Source of the DNA: an uncultured Gammaproteobacteria bacterium
GTDB lineage: Bacteria > Pseudomonadota > Gammaproteobacteria > Chromatiales > Chromatiaceae
Direction: 5' to 3'
Length of the DNA: 16,376 nucleotides
NCBI GenBank assembly: GCA_937926265.1
Contig: CALAZS010000030.1
Location: 1 to 16,376 of the forward strand
The translations under genes were made by a program, and so were the position numbers. Below, in pieces: positions 1 to 7,012 of the stretch. Below the pieces are notes generated by a model that did not search any database, was not told the origin of the DNA, and saw only the letters and a list, made by a program, of their open reading frames with translations. Within the stretch, counting starts at the first letter, position 1. Every line of letters starts with the position of its first letter.

Positions 1-550
1 TGGGTCTTAGCAATCCGGCTTCAACCGCATCGCGCTTTTGTTTTCCTGACAGCTTTTCGATTAATGTCAGGGCAAAATCCATGGCTGTTCCCGGCCCCCT
101 GGAAGTTATTAATTTATCATCGATCACCACGGTTTCTTCCAGCACACGGGTTTGGGGTAAATCCATTTTATCAATAAATCCAGGATAACTCGTTGCCTTT
201 TTTCCTTCCAGCAATCCGGCATTGGCAAGTACCTTGGGTGCTGCACAAATTGCTGCTGTATATTTTCCGGCCTTGTGCATTTTTTTCAGCAAAGCATGAA
301 TGCGTTCATCGTCATCAAGATGATTTGCCCCGGACACTCCACCGGGTAAAACAATCATGTCAAAGTCCTGCTCAATCACCTCGTCAAGTGACTGATCAGC
401 AACGAGCTTTACTCCTCTGCTGGCGGTTATCGTAGCTCCGTCCAATGACGCTGTAATGACATTGATTTCTGCCCTGCGCAGTAAATCGATAATGGTTACG
501 GCTTCGAGTTCTTCACAACCTTGGGCGAGTGGGACAAGGACGGTTGACAT
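1..550 (-). CDS. yajL: DJ-1/PfpI family protein, YajL-like (3' end outside window)
   Basis: The 183 codons present encode a DJ-1 superfamily protein that starts MSTVLVPLAQGCEELEAV. The fold's landmarks are visible: an early glutamate in GCEELEAV, the PGG segment in the middle (DMIVLPGGVSGAN) and the nucleophile-elbow cysteine in AAICAAP. Near the end is the SRGPGTAMDFAL segment typical of YajL and DJ-1. Relatives are cytoplasmic proteins linked to oxidative or carbonyl stress, with deglycase or chaperone activities that are debated. YajL of E. coli is about 196 residues, so only a short C-terminal tail is missing. The ATG at 550-548 has a good AAGGAA ribosome site about 6 bases upstream. That site lies inside the 3' end of yibQ, and the two genes overlap by 55 bases, so the gene is probably last in the gpmI operon. 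Family assignment is firm; orthology to YajL rather than another DJ-1 subgroup is less so. Confidence 0.85.
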   Translation of the reverse strand, partial: MSTVLVPLAQGCEELEAVTIIDLLRRAEINVITASLDGATITASRGVKLVADQSLDEVIEQDFDMIVLPGGVSGANHLDDDERIHALLKKMHKAGKYTAAICAAPKVLANAGLLEGKKATSYPGFIDKMDLPQTRVLEETVVIDDKLITSRGPGTAMDFALTLIEKLSGKQKRDAVEAGLLRP

Positions 551-1356
551 GGCGGATTCCTTTTATTTGATTTAGCCTGCTTATCTGATTCAGTCTGCTC
601 TATCGATACTACCTGCTCTAAATGTTGATATCGTTTTTTTACCACCTCTGATAATGGTACGAGCTTAACACCTTTTTCGCCAAGTAAAGGCAGTTGCTCT
701 TTCAGGAAAGCCAGTGTTTCCGGGTAGGGGTGCGCTATACCTGTTGCATAACCCTGCTGCTTGGATTTTTTTATCAATTCATCAAGCTGCTTTTGCATGG
801 CAACAGACTGTCGTTCGTTATCGATAAAAACGTCTCTTCGTAGCGATGTTACACCCATGGCATCGGCGGTTTGCTGGGCGACGGTTTTTGTTGTTGTGCG
901 GCTGTCTAAAAAAATCAGCTGTTTTTCCTGCAGTACACTCATTAACCATTTCATTGGTTCTTCTTTTTGCGTAAGCAGGCTGCCCATATGGTTATTAAGT
1001 CCGGTCACGTGTGGAACTGATTCCAGCGCAGACAGAACATTCCACTTGTACTCAGCTTCCTGCATCTTTTCGTGCAAACCGTTCGGACCGAGTTTTTCAT
1101 GATGTTCAGATTGCATCGGCAAGTGCAAAATCACCTGGCGACCTTTTTCATGGGCCAGTTCCGCAAGTACGCTGGCAAAAGGCGTATTGGGCAACAACGC
1201 ATAGGTTATGTCACCGGGTAAATGAATTGCCTCAACGCCATGGTCTGCATTGTTACCTAAATCATCAATGATGATGGTTACCAGTGATTCTGCTGAATGG
1301 GCAGTGTTGCCCAGTATAACCAGGCCAAGCACCAGTATTTGCAAGACTCGCTTCAT
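496..1356 (-). CDS. yibQ: Divergent polysaccharide deacetylase family protein (YibQ)
   Basis: This 286-residue protein has a signal peptide (basic start, hydrophobic core at about residues 5-20, likely cleavage after AHS at 21-22), so it should be periplasmic. The mature part has the divergent polysaccharide deacetylase (YibQ/DUF610) pattern: an opening strand with paired aspartates (TIIIDDLGNN), an internal NNHMGS histidine motif and a late HPYPET histidine motif, consistent with metal binding in a NodB-like barrel. Biochemical function is not established for the family. It is a long-standing neighbour of envC and gpmI in gammaproteobacteria, which suggests an envelope or peptidoglycan role. 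The start lies 6 bases after the ctpA stop, with no strong ribosome site, so translational coupling is likely. The last 40 or so residues (after HLEQVV) are a polar, lysine-rich tail whose final 18 codons overlap yajL. Confidence 0.88.
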   Translation of the reverse strand: MKRVLQILVLGLVILGNTAHSAESLVTIIIDDLGNNADHGVEAIHLPGDITYALLPNTPFASVLAELAHEKGRQVILHLPMQSEHHEKLGPNGLHEKMQEAEYKWNVLSALESVPHVTGLNNHMGSLLTQKEEPMKWLMSVLQEKQLIFLDSRTTTKTVAQQTADAMGVTSLRRDVFIDNERQSVAMQKQLDELIKKSKQQGYATGIAHPYPETLAFLKEQLPLLGEKGVKLVPLSEVVKKRYQHLEQVVSIEQTESDKQAKSNKRNPPCQPSLSHSPKVVKNSKP

Positions 1357-1362
1357 TAAAGA

Positions 1363-2691
1363 TTATTTGTGTTTGCCGTTGTAGAGCATCAGACCTTTCA
1401 TCAGGTTTACTGCTGCACTTAATTCATAATCCTTTTCGGCAAGTGACTTGCTTTCTTCTGCATTTTTCATTTTTTTGTTTTTAGAATTTTCCTCATCCTC
1501 ACCGGTAAGGTGGCCCGCCAGGTCAGCTTCGGTAAAACGATGATTATCGTCATCTGCTTTACTGGTAATTTCCAGCGATGCCAGTTTTATATCGGGGACG
1601 ATGCCTTCAGCCTGAATTGAGCGGCCATTAGGTGTGTAATATCGGGCAGTGGTGAGTTTGATGGCGACAGTTTTCGTTATCGGAATAATGGTCTGCACTG
1701 ACCCCTTGCCGAATGTCTGTCTTCCCATAATGACCGCACGTTTATGATCCTGCAAAGCCCCTGCGACAATCTCTGATGCCGATGCTGAACCCTTGTTAAC
1801 CAGCACAACGATAGGTGCACCGTCGATCACATCATCAGGTGCGGCCTTGAATTCGAGCTTGGATGACTCCGAGGCCCCCTTGGTATAAACGATTAAACCT
1901 TCTTCCAGGAATGCGTCACTGACAGAAACCGCTGCATTCAAAACACCTCCGGGATTGTTTCGTAAATCCAGAATCAGGCCTTTGATTTCACCATCAAGTT
2001 TTTTGCGCAGCTTTTTGATCGCCTTGAGCAGGTCTTCGGTGGTTCTGGCCTGGAATTGTGATATACGGATATAGGCAATATCCTTTTCCAGCACTTTATT
2101 TTTGACGCTGGCAACTTTAATGACATCTCGCTCAATGGTAATTGTCAGGGGCTTTTCTTCACCTTCGCGTGAAATGGTCAAAACAATTTCTGTTCCGGGC
2201 TTGCCGCGCATAAGTTTGACCGATTCATCAAGACTCATGCCCTTGACTGACTTATCATCGATACGGGTGATCAGGTCGCCGGCTTTAACACCCGCACGAT
2301 CAGCAGGGGTGTCATCAATAGGCGCAATCACTTTAATGAAACCGTCTTCGGAGCCCACCTCAATTCCCAGGCCGCCAAATTCTCCACTGGTGCCTTCCTT
2401 AAGGTCTTCAAAATCTTCTGCATCGAGGTAACTGGAGTGCGGATCCAGGCCGGCCAGCATTCCCTTGATGGCATTTTCCAGCAGTTCCTTGTCTTCAGCC
2501 TCTTCAACGTAATCCTTTTTTACCCGGCCAAACACCTGGGAAAAAATGCGCAGCTGTTCTATCGGCAGCTCAGCATTTTTGTCTTTCTTTTCGTCGGATG
2601 CTTCCTGTGCCGAGATAACAGGAGATAACGAGATAGTCGCAGCAATCACAAGGGCAGTTAACCCGTTTAAATAACCTTTGAATTCGATCAT
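1363..2691 (-). CDS. ctpA: Carboxyl-terminal processing protease, S41 family
   Basis: This 442-residue periplasmic serine protease of the CtpA/Prc family trims the C-termini of envelope proteins; relatives degrade peptidoglycan hydrolases. Order of parts: signal peptide (hydrophobic stretch about residues 11-28, ending ISA-QE), an N-terminal helical segment with the family motif GLDPHSSYL (81-89), a PDZ domain (about 105-178) and the S41 catalytic core. The expected Ser-Lys dyad is present as S304 in GSASASEI and K329 in TFGKGSVQ, 25 residues apart as in known family members. A charged, low-complexity stretch (about 378-420) precedes the C-terminus. I chose the ATG at 2691: it overlaps the envC stop in a TAATG junction and leads directly into a normal signal peptide. 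An in-frame ATG 33 bases upstream would add a charged, cysteine-containing leader and run into envC. Confidence 0.95.
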   Translation of the reverse strand: MIEFKGYLNGLTALVIAATISLSPVISAQEASDEKKDKNAELPIEQLRIFSQVFGRVKKDYVEEAEDKELLENAIKGMLAGLDPHSSYLDAEDFEDLKEGTSGEFGGLGIEVGSEDGFIKVIAPIDDTPADRAGVKAGDLITRIDDKSVKGMSLDESVKLMRGKPGTEIVLTISREGEEKPLTITIERDVIKVASVKNKVLEKDIAYIRISQFQARTTEDLLKAIKKLRKKLDGEIKGLILDLRNNPGGVLNAAVSVSDAFLEEGLIVYTKGASESSKLEFKAAPDDVIDGAPIVVLVNKGSASASEIVAGALQDHKRAVIMGRQTFGKGSVQTIIPITKTVAIKLTTARYYTPNGRSIQAEGIVPDIKLASLEITSKADDDNHRFTEADLAGHLTGEDEENSKNKKMKNAEESKSLAEKDYELSAAVNLMKGLMLYNGKHK

Positions 2692-3842
2692 TACAGTTTT
2701 CTTCCCTTGGCATTTACACACCATTTTTTCGGGTTAGTTGGCTTACCCTTTTTTCTGATACTGAAATACAGTCCCGGCTTGTTCTGTCCACCGCTGTTAC
2801 CAACCAGTGCAATGGATTCTCCAGCTTCAACCTGGTCCCCGGCTTCTTTGAAAAGACTCTGGTTATGACCGTACAGTGACATATATCCTTCTCCATGATC
2901 AACAATTATCAAGAGACCGTAACCCCGTAACCAGTCTGCATAGGCCACTTTGCCATGATGAATGCTCTTGATTTCCGAGCCTTCTTCAGCCGTTATAAAA
3001 ACGCCATCCCATTTAACACCTTCGGCTTTTACCGTGCCAAACAGGTTTTTGAGATAACCCTTTGCCGGCCAGGACATTTTACCTTTTTGACTGGAAAACC
3101 TTTGTTTTTGTTCCATCTGCTGCTGTTTTATGCTTTTGAGCAGCTGCGACAGTGCCGCCTCATCTTCCTTCAAGCGTGACAGGGTTTGTTTCTTGCCCTT
3201 GATACTCTGTTGTAACTCGGCGACCAGGCGTGTTCTGTTTTGTTTTGCCCGTTCAAATTCTTTTAATTGCTGTTTTTTCAACTGATGGCTGGATTCAAGA
3301 TCCATTTTCGCAATTTGTATTTTTTCTTCAGATTCTGAAATTTGCAGTATTAAACGATTGGCCGCTTCAATCTGCTGTATTCGCTGCCGGTTAAAATAGT
3401 CGTAGTAATTTATTACCCGGTTAAGGACTTCCGGGTCCTGCTGGTTTAGAAAAAGCTTGATACGCTCCTGTCTGCCGAGCGCATAAGCGGAACGCACAAG
3501 AGACCCCAGTTGCGAACGGGTTTCGGCAAGCGACTCCAGCTGCCGCTGTTTTTCCTGGTTCAGGCTGGAAAGCTGCTGGTTCTCAAACTGGATTTTTGAT
3601 TCCAGCCGATGCAACTCGCTGCCAATCTCTCCGAGAAGCTTTTCCTCTTTGACAAGTTCAGCCTGCAGCGTTTTGTAGTAGCCCTGGTCTTTCTCAATCG
3701 ATTGCGAAAGCTGACGGATCTCTCCCCTGATATTTTCAAGTTTTTTGCCTTCTTCTGCAGCGTGACAAACTGAGAATCCAGACAGGAAAAAGAAAATGAA
3801 ATATGAATATTTATTCAGAAACCGGTGCCGTAAAGACAGCAT
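2691..3842 (-). CDS. envC: EnvC-type murein hydrolase activator
   Basis: This 383-residue periplasmic protein has a signal peptide (hydrophobic residues 12-25, cleavage after CHA at about 28), then long coiled coils (about 32-115 and 155-250) and a C-terminal LytM/M23 domain (about 258-378). EnvC is recruited to the septum by FtsEX through its coiled coil and activates the amidases AmiA and AmiB through the LytM domain. The M23 metal ligands are degenerate: the usual first HxxxD is replaced by KWDGVF (277-282), and the terminal HxH is replaced by LYF at 358-360. It is therefore an activator rather than a hydrolase, as in E. coli. Position directly after gpmI (2-base gap) and before ctpA matches the conserved gammaproteobacterial order. 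The charge-rich helix between the coiled coils (about 116-150) is typical. Confidence 0.93.
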   Translation of the reverse strand: MLSLRHRFLNKYSYFIFFFLSGFSVCHAAEEGKKLENIRGEIRQLSQSIEKDQGYYKTLQAELVKEEKLLGEIGSELHRLESKIQFENQQLSSLNQEKQRQLESLAETRSQLGSLVRSAYALGRQERIKLFLNQQDPEVLNRVINYYDYFNRQRIQQIEAANRLILQISESEEKIQIAKMDLESSHQLKKQQLKEFERAKQNRTRLVAELQQSIKGKKQTLSRLKEDEAALSQLLKSIKQQQMEQKQRFSSQKGKMSWPAKGYLKNLFGTVKAEGVKWDGVFITAEEGSEIKSIHHGKVAYADWLRGYGLLIIVDHGEGYMSLYGHNQSLFKEAGDQVEAGESIALVGNSGGQNKPGLYFSIRKKGKPTNPKKWCVNAKGRKL

Positions 3843-3844
3843 TT

Positions 3845-5392
3845 TTATTCGCTACTTTCCGCAGGCCTTATTAAAGAGTGACCCGACATTTCCCGTGGAA
3901 CGCCAAGGCCCATCAGATCAAGTATGGTGGGACTGATATCACATAAAGCGCCCTGGTCAAGCAGGGTGATATCTTTTCCGCCAACATAAATCAATGGCAC
4001 CGGGTTGGTCGTATGCGCGGTATATGGCTGGTCGATATCAGGATCAAGCATCTGTTCACAGTTACCATGATCAGCCGTGATCAGTAATTCCACATTATTA
4101 CGATGGACCGCCTTGAGAACACGTCCCAGGCATTCATCAAGCGTTTCCACCGCAGAAACCGCCGCATCAAAATTACCGGTATGACCAACCATGTCACCAT
4201 TGGCAAAATTACAGATAATCGTGTCGTAATCACCACTGTCGATTGCATCGGTGAGATCATCAGTTAACTGCCTGGCACTCATTTCCGGCATAAGATCATA
4301 GGTTGCAACCTGCGGGGATGGAATCAGCACCCTGTCTTCACCTTCAAAAGGAGTCTCCAGGCCACCGTTATAAAAAAAGGTAACGTGTGCATATTTTTCG
4401 GTTTCAGCAATTCTCAACTGTCTCAAACCAAGGTTGGAAATATATTCACCAAATACATTCTTGAGTCTTTCCGGCGGGAAGGCCACCGGAATATCAAAAT
4501 CACGGTTATATTCAGTCAGGCTGACATATCGACCCAGCCTTGGCAGGCGATCACGACTGAAGCCATCAAAATCGAGTTCGATAAATGGACGGGTAATTTG
4601 GCGGGCCCTGTCTGAACGGAAGTTCATGTTAACAACTACATCACCCTCGTTAATGGTAACCACTTCACCGATGCGGGTTGGCTTGACAAATTCGTCTGTT
4701 TCTCCGCGCTCATATGCCATTTGCAGTGCAGTTAACGGGTCATCCGCTTCATACTTGGCAGTTCCATCAATCATCAGGTCATAGGCACATTGAACGCGAT
4801 CCCATCGGTGGTCCCTGTCCATTGCAAAATAACGCCCTACGACGGAAACAATGCGGCCATTGCCCAGTTCATCAAACACTTCCTGCATTTTCTCAAGGGA
4901 AGCTTTTGCGCTTTTTGGCGGCATATCCCTGCCATCCGTAAACACATGCAGGTATACCTGCCCGGCTCCACGCTCAACCGCAAGCTTGACCATGGCATGG
5001 ATATGATCTTCGTGGCTGTGAACACCACCCGGAGATAGCAGACCAACAATATGCACAGCCCGCTGATTCTCAACCGCCAGGTCAACGGCGTCTGTGAGTG
5101 TGCGGTTCTCAAAAAATGAGCCGGTACGGATTGAGCGGCTGATACGGGTAATTTCCTGGTAAACAACGCGCCCTGCACCAAGATTCAGGTGTCCAACTTC
5201 CGAATTACCCATTTGACCGGCAGGCAGTCCAACGGCAGCGCCAGAGGTTTGGATTTCAGTATGGGGATGTTCTTTTAATAAACGATCAAAAACCGGTTTT
5301 TTTGCCGAATAAATGGCATTGTAGTCGGTGCTGTCACTATTTCCCCAGCCATCCAGGATGACCAGGACAACGGTTTTATTTTTGCCTGACAT
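3845..5392 (-). CDS. gpmI: 2,3-bisphosphoglycerate-independent phosphoglycerate mutase
   Basis: This 515-residue cytoplasmic enzyme interconverts 3- and 2-phosphoglycerate in glycolysis and gluconeogenesis, using a phosphoserine intermediate and two manganese ions. The length is normal for the family. Visible landmarks: the alkaline-phosphatase-like start VILDGWG with metal ligand D14, the nucleophile S64 in QMGNSEVGHLN, the phosphate-binding segment VGRYFAMDRDHRWDR, and the C-terminal metal motifs FANGDMVGHTG and ITADHGNCEQM. It is the first gene of the leftward unit and lies only 2 bases from envC, an arrangement also seen in E. coli (yibO-yibP-yibQ). The ribosome site before the ATG is weak (AGTAGATAAATTTC). 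Its upstream region is shared with the divergent arsR-type gene. Confidence 0.97.
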   Translation of the reverse strand: MSGKNKTVVLVILDGWGNSDSTDYNAIYSAKKPVFDRLLKEHPHTEIQTSGAAVGLPAGQMGNSEVGHLNLGAGRVVYQEITRISRSIRTGSFFENRTLTDAVDLAVENQRAVHIVGLLSPGGVHSHEDHIHAMVKLAVERGAGQVYLHVFTDGRDMPPKSAKASLEKMQEVFDELGNGRIVSVVGRYFAMDRDHRWDRVQCAYDLMIDGTAKYEADDPLTALQMAYERGETDEFVKPTRIGEVVTINEGDVVVNMNFRSDRARQITRPFIELDFDGFSRDRLPRLGRYVSLTEYNRDFDIPVAFPPERLKNVFGEYISNLGLRQLRIAETEKYAHVTFFYNGGLETPFEGEDRVLIPSPQVATYDLMPEMSARQLTDDLTDAIDSGDYDTIICNFANGDMVGHTGNFDAAVSAVETLDECLGRVLKAVHRNNVELLITADHGNCEQMLDPDIDQPYTAHTTNPVPLIYVGGKDITLLDQGALCDISPTILDLMGLGVPREMSGHSLIRPAESSE

Positions 5393-5413
5393 GAAATTTA
5401 TCTACTATCCATG

Positions 5414-5458
5414 GCATCTGAAAAATTCGGTAAATGTGACAACAATTTTCCCAGATGC
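5414..5458. repeat. Inverted repeat upstream of gpmI
   Basis: The left arm GCATCTGAAAAATT (5414-5427) is repeated in inverted orientation as the complement of 5444-5458 (GCATCTGGGAAAATT), with one extra base and one mismatch. The loop is 16 bases. In a gpmI transcript starting upstream it would form a long hairpin ending about 20 bases before the start codon. There is no T-run, so it is not a terminator. It could be a leader structure or a protein-binding dyad. Confidence 0.55.
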
Positions 5459-5597
5459 TTCACTAACTTATTGAAATTACGAGCATTAAATCACGCGATC
5501 ACTGATTAATCCAGCTTAAAATGAGCAGCTGTTTAATGTCTGTTGCAGGGTTTTTAAATGAATTATTGATTATTCTCTATTTAATATTAAGATTGCG

Positions 5598-5626
5598 TTC
5601 AAATGTCTCAATAATCATTGTATTAT
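5598..5626 (+). promoter_or_regulatory. Possible sigma70 promoter for the arsR-family gene
   Basis: TTCAAA (5598-5603) and TATTAT (5621-5626) are 17 bases apart. The -35 match is only fair (4 of 6) and the -10 match is good (5 of 6). The region is very AT-rich, so chance matches are easy. The -10 is embedded in the inverted repeat at 5610-5627. Confidence 0.35.
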
Positions 5627-5627
5627 T
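5610..5627. promoter_or_regulatory. Candidate ArsR-family operator (AATAAT-N6-ATTATT)
   Basis: A perfect 6+6 inverted repeat with a 6-base spacer overlaps the proposed -10 of the arsR-type gene and ends 37 bases before its start codon. Its left half (AATAATCA) is also repeated in inverted orientation at 5567-5574 (TGATTATT), and a GAAT-N8-ATTC dyad lies at 5560-5575. ArsR-family repressors usually bind such AT-rich dyads over their own promoter. Binding is inferred from position only. Confidence 0.35.
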
Positions 5628-5664
5628 CACTAATTTACTACTACAAAAAAGGGTATAGGCAGTT

Positions 5665-6012
5665 ATGAGTAACCCTGACACGCCAATTTTAAATTCTGAC
5701 TTTGATGCTGTTGAACAACTTCTGACCGGTGATGCTGATATTGAGCGTGCTTCAAGATCGCTTAAAGCAATGTCTCATCCATTAAGACTGAAAATTCTGT
5801 GCACCCTTGGTGAGCAGGAAGTCAGTGTCCAGGATATCGTTGAACAGGTAGGTACCTCCCAAAGCAATATTTCCCAGCACCTGGCAATTTTGCGTGATAA
5901 GGGTATCTTGCATTCTCGCAAGGACGCCAACCGCGTTTACTACAAAGTCGGTGATGCACGCACACTAAAACTGATTTCAATGATGCGTGAAGTATTCTGC
6001 ATGGCTGAATGA
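5665..6012 (+). CDS. ArsR/SmtB-family transcriptional regulator, SqrR/BigR-like two-cysteine type
   Basis: This 115-residue winged-helix repressor has the family core SLKAMSHPLRLKILCTLGEQEVSV... with the recognition helix in TSQSNISQHLAILRDKG (64-80) and the wing at about 82-95 (RKDANRVYYKV). It lacks the metal-binding ELCVCDL-type motif of ArsR/SmtB metal sensors. Instead it has exactly two cysteines, C46 (KILCTLG) and C112 (EVFCMAE). They are 66 residues apart, the same spacing I recall for the reactive-sulfur sensors SqrR (C41/C107) and BigR (C42/C108). The N-terminal 30 residues are a non-conserved extension. The gene is followed 37 bases later by a rhodanese gene, which supports sulfur-linked control. 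The start ATG has an AGG-type ribosome site about 7 bases upstream. Family membership is firm; the sensing role is inferred. Confidence 0.9.
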   Translation: MSNPDTPILNSDFDAVEQLLTGDADIERASRSLKAMSHPLRLKILCTLGEQEVSVQDIVEQVGTSQSNISQHLAILRDKGILHSRKDANRVYYKVGDARTLKLISMMREVFCMAE

Positions 6013-6049
6013 TCACCTTAATGCTTTTTGACGACTCACTTAAATCATC

Positions 6050-6469
6050 ATGATCGAACAAATTCTCGAATTTTCAGGTAACCACACGTTGCTGGTTACA
6101 GCCTTGCTTATCTCAGCCAGCCTGCTGATGCATAACCTGTTAAGCGGTAATCAAGGCAATATCACCCCGGTCAAGGCAACCGAGTTAATCAATCATGAGA
6201 ATGCCGTTGTCGTTGATGTACGCCCGGCAGCTGATTATTCCCAGGGACACATAATCAACGCCATCAATATCCCTGCAACAACCTTAGCCAGCCAGATGAA
6301 TCAGTTGCAAAAACACAAGGATAAACCAATTATTGTCAGTTGCCGGTCGGGCGCCCAGTCATCGATGGCCTGTAAACAACTGAAAAAGGAAGGTTTTGAA
6401 AACGTCCACAATCTTAAGGGCGGCATACTTAACTGGCAAAGCGAGAACCTGCCAGTAACGAAAAAGTAA
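6050..6469 (+). CDS. yibN: Membrane-anchored rhodanese-like sulfurtransferase (YibN family)
   Basis: This 139-residue protein has one N-terminal membrane segment (about residues 13-32, LLVTALLISASLLMHNLL) followed by a single rhodanese domain (about 40-135) that should face the cytoplasm. Landmarks are the VVVDVRPAADYSQGHI segment (53-68) and the active-site loop with C98 in SCRSGAQS, so it has the residue needed for persulfide transfer. The E. coli YibN loop, as I recall it, has no cysteine, so this copy looks catalytically more complete. The physiological acceptor is unknown. The usual gammaproteobacterial order is rhodanese-grxC-secB-gpsA; here no glutaredoxin gene separates it from secB (42-base gap). 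The ATG at 6050 lacks a clear ribosome site, which suggests coupling to the upstream regulator gene. Confidence 0.9.
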   Translation: MIEQILEFSGNHTLLVTALLISASLLMHNLLSGNQGNITPVKATELINHENAVVVDVRPAADYSQGHIINAINIPATTLASQMNQLQKHKDKPIIVSCRSGAQSSMACKQLKKEGFENVHNLKGGILNWQSENLPVTKK

Positions 6470-6511
6470 CTAAAAAATAACCCGAAATAACAAGAACAAA
6501 CAGGATCAATA

Positions 6512-7003
6512 ATGTCTGAAGACCAAGCGACAGAAAGTGCAACAAACCAGGATAACCAGCAGCAACCTCAACTCGAACTTTCCATACAACGTGTCTATAT
6601 GAAAGATGTCTCTTTCGAGACTCCCAATTCTCCGGATATTTTTACCGGCGACTGGAAACCCAACATGGACTTAAACCTCGGCACTGAATCCAAAAAACTT
6701 GCAGATAATGTTTACGAGGTTGTTTTAAAAGTCACCGTTACCGTCAAATCAGAAGATAAAACCGCCTTTCTTGCAGAAGTACACCAGGCCGGTATTTTCA
6801 CCATTAAAGGTATTGCCGAAAATCAGCTGGCACCGGTAATTGCAATTACCTGTGCAAACATTCTTTTCCCCTACGTGCGTGAAGCCGTATCTGACCTGGT
6901 CAACAAGGGAAGCTTCCCGCAACTGATTCTTTCTCCAATCAATTTCGAAGCCCTTTTTGCTCAACAGATCCAGCAGCAAAAAGAAAAAGCCGCCCAGCAT
7001 TAA
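6512..7003 (+). CDS. secB: Protein-export chaperone SecB
   Basis: This 163-residue cytoplasmic chaperone keeps preproteins unfolded and hands them to SecA for Sec export. The family core is clear: IQRVYMKDVSFETPNSPDIF (about 25-44), LNLGTESKKLADNVYEVVLKVTVT, and the conserved VAITCANILFPYVREAVSDL-like segment (here APVIAITCANILFPYVREAV) followed by GSFPQLILSPINFEALFAQ. The acidic, glutamine-rich N-terminus (about 1-22) and the Q/K-rich C-terminus are typical tails. Length is slightly above the E. coli 155 residues. The ATG has an AGGA ribosome site 8 bases upstream. The gene sits 9 bases before gpsA, a conserved pairing, so the two are almost certainly co-transcribed. Confidence 0.97.
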   Translation: MSEDQATESATNQDNQQQPQLELSIQRVYMKDVSFETPNSPDIFTGDWKPNMDLNLGTESKKLADNVYEVVLKVTVTVKSEDKTAFLAEVHQAGIFTIKGIAENQLAPVIAITCANILFPYVREAVSDLVNKGSFPQLILSPINFEALFAQQIQQQKEKAAQH

Positions 7004-7012
7004 TTTTCGCAA

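Larger units (their letters stand above)
5393..5664. other. Divergent intergenic region gpmI / arsR-family gene
   Basis: These 272 AT-rich bases contain no convincing gene. They hold a 45-base inverted repeat close to gpmI (5414-5458) and a promoter/operator-like cluster in front of the arsR-type gene (5560-5627). I could not pick out a convincing promoter for gpmI. Confidence 0.6.

Noticed and set aside
2692..2724. Upstream ATG that would extend CtpA by 11 residues
   Set aside because: The extension is charged and cysteine-containing, lies inside envC and would displace a normal signal peptide. The ATG at 2691 overlaps the envC stop in a classic TAATG junction.
2915..3070. EnvC LytM domain as an active M23 peptidase
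   Set aside because: The HxxxD and HxH zinc ligands are replaced (KWDGV and LYF), as in EnvC activators, so no catalytic activity is claimed.
4385..5038. Several long open frames on the plus strand opposite gpmI
   Set aside because: They lie wholly inside gpmI, have no ribosome sites or family motifs, and are antisense shadows of a well-conserved gene.
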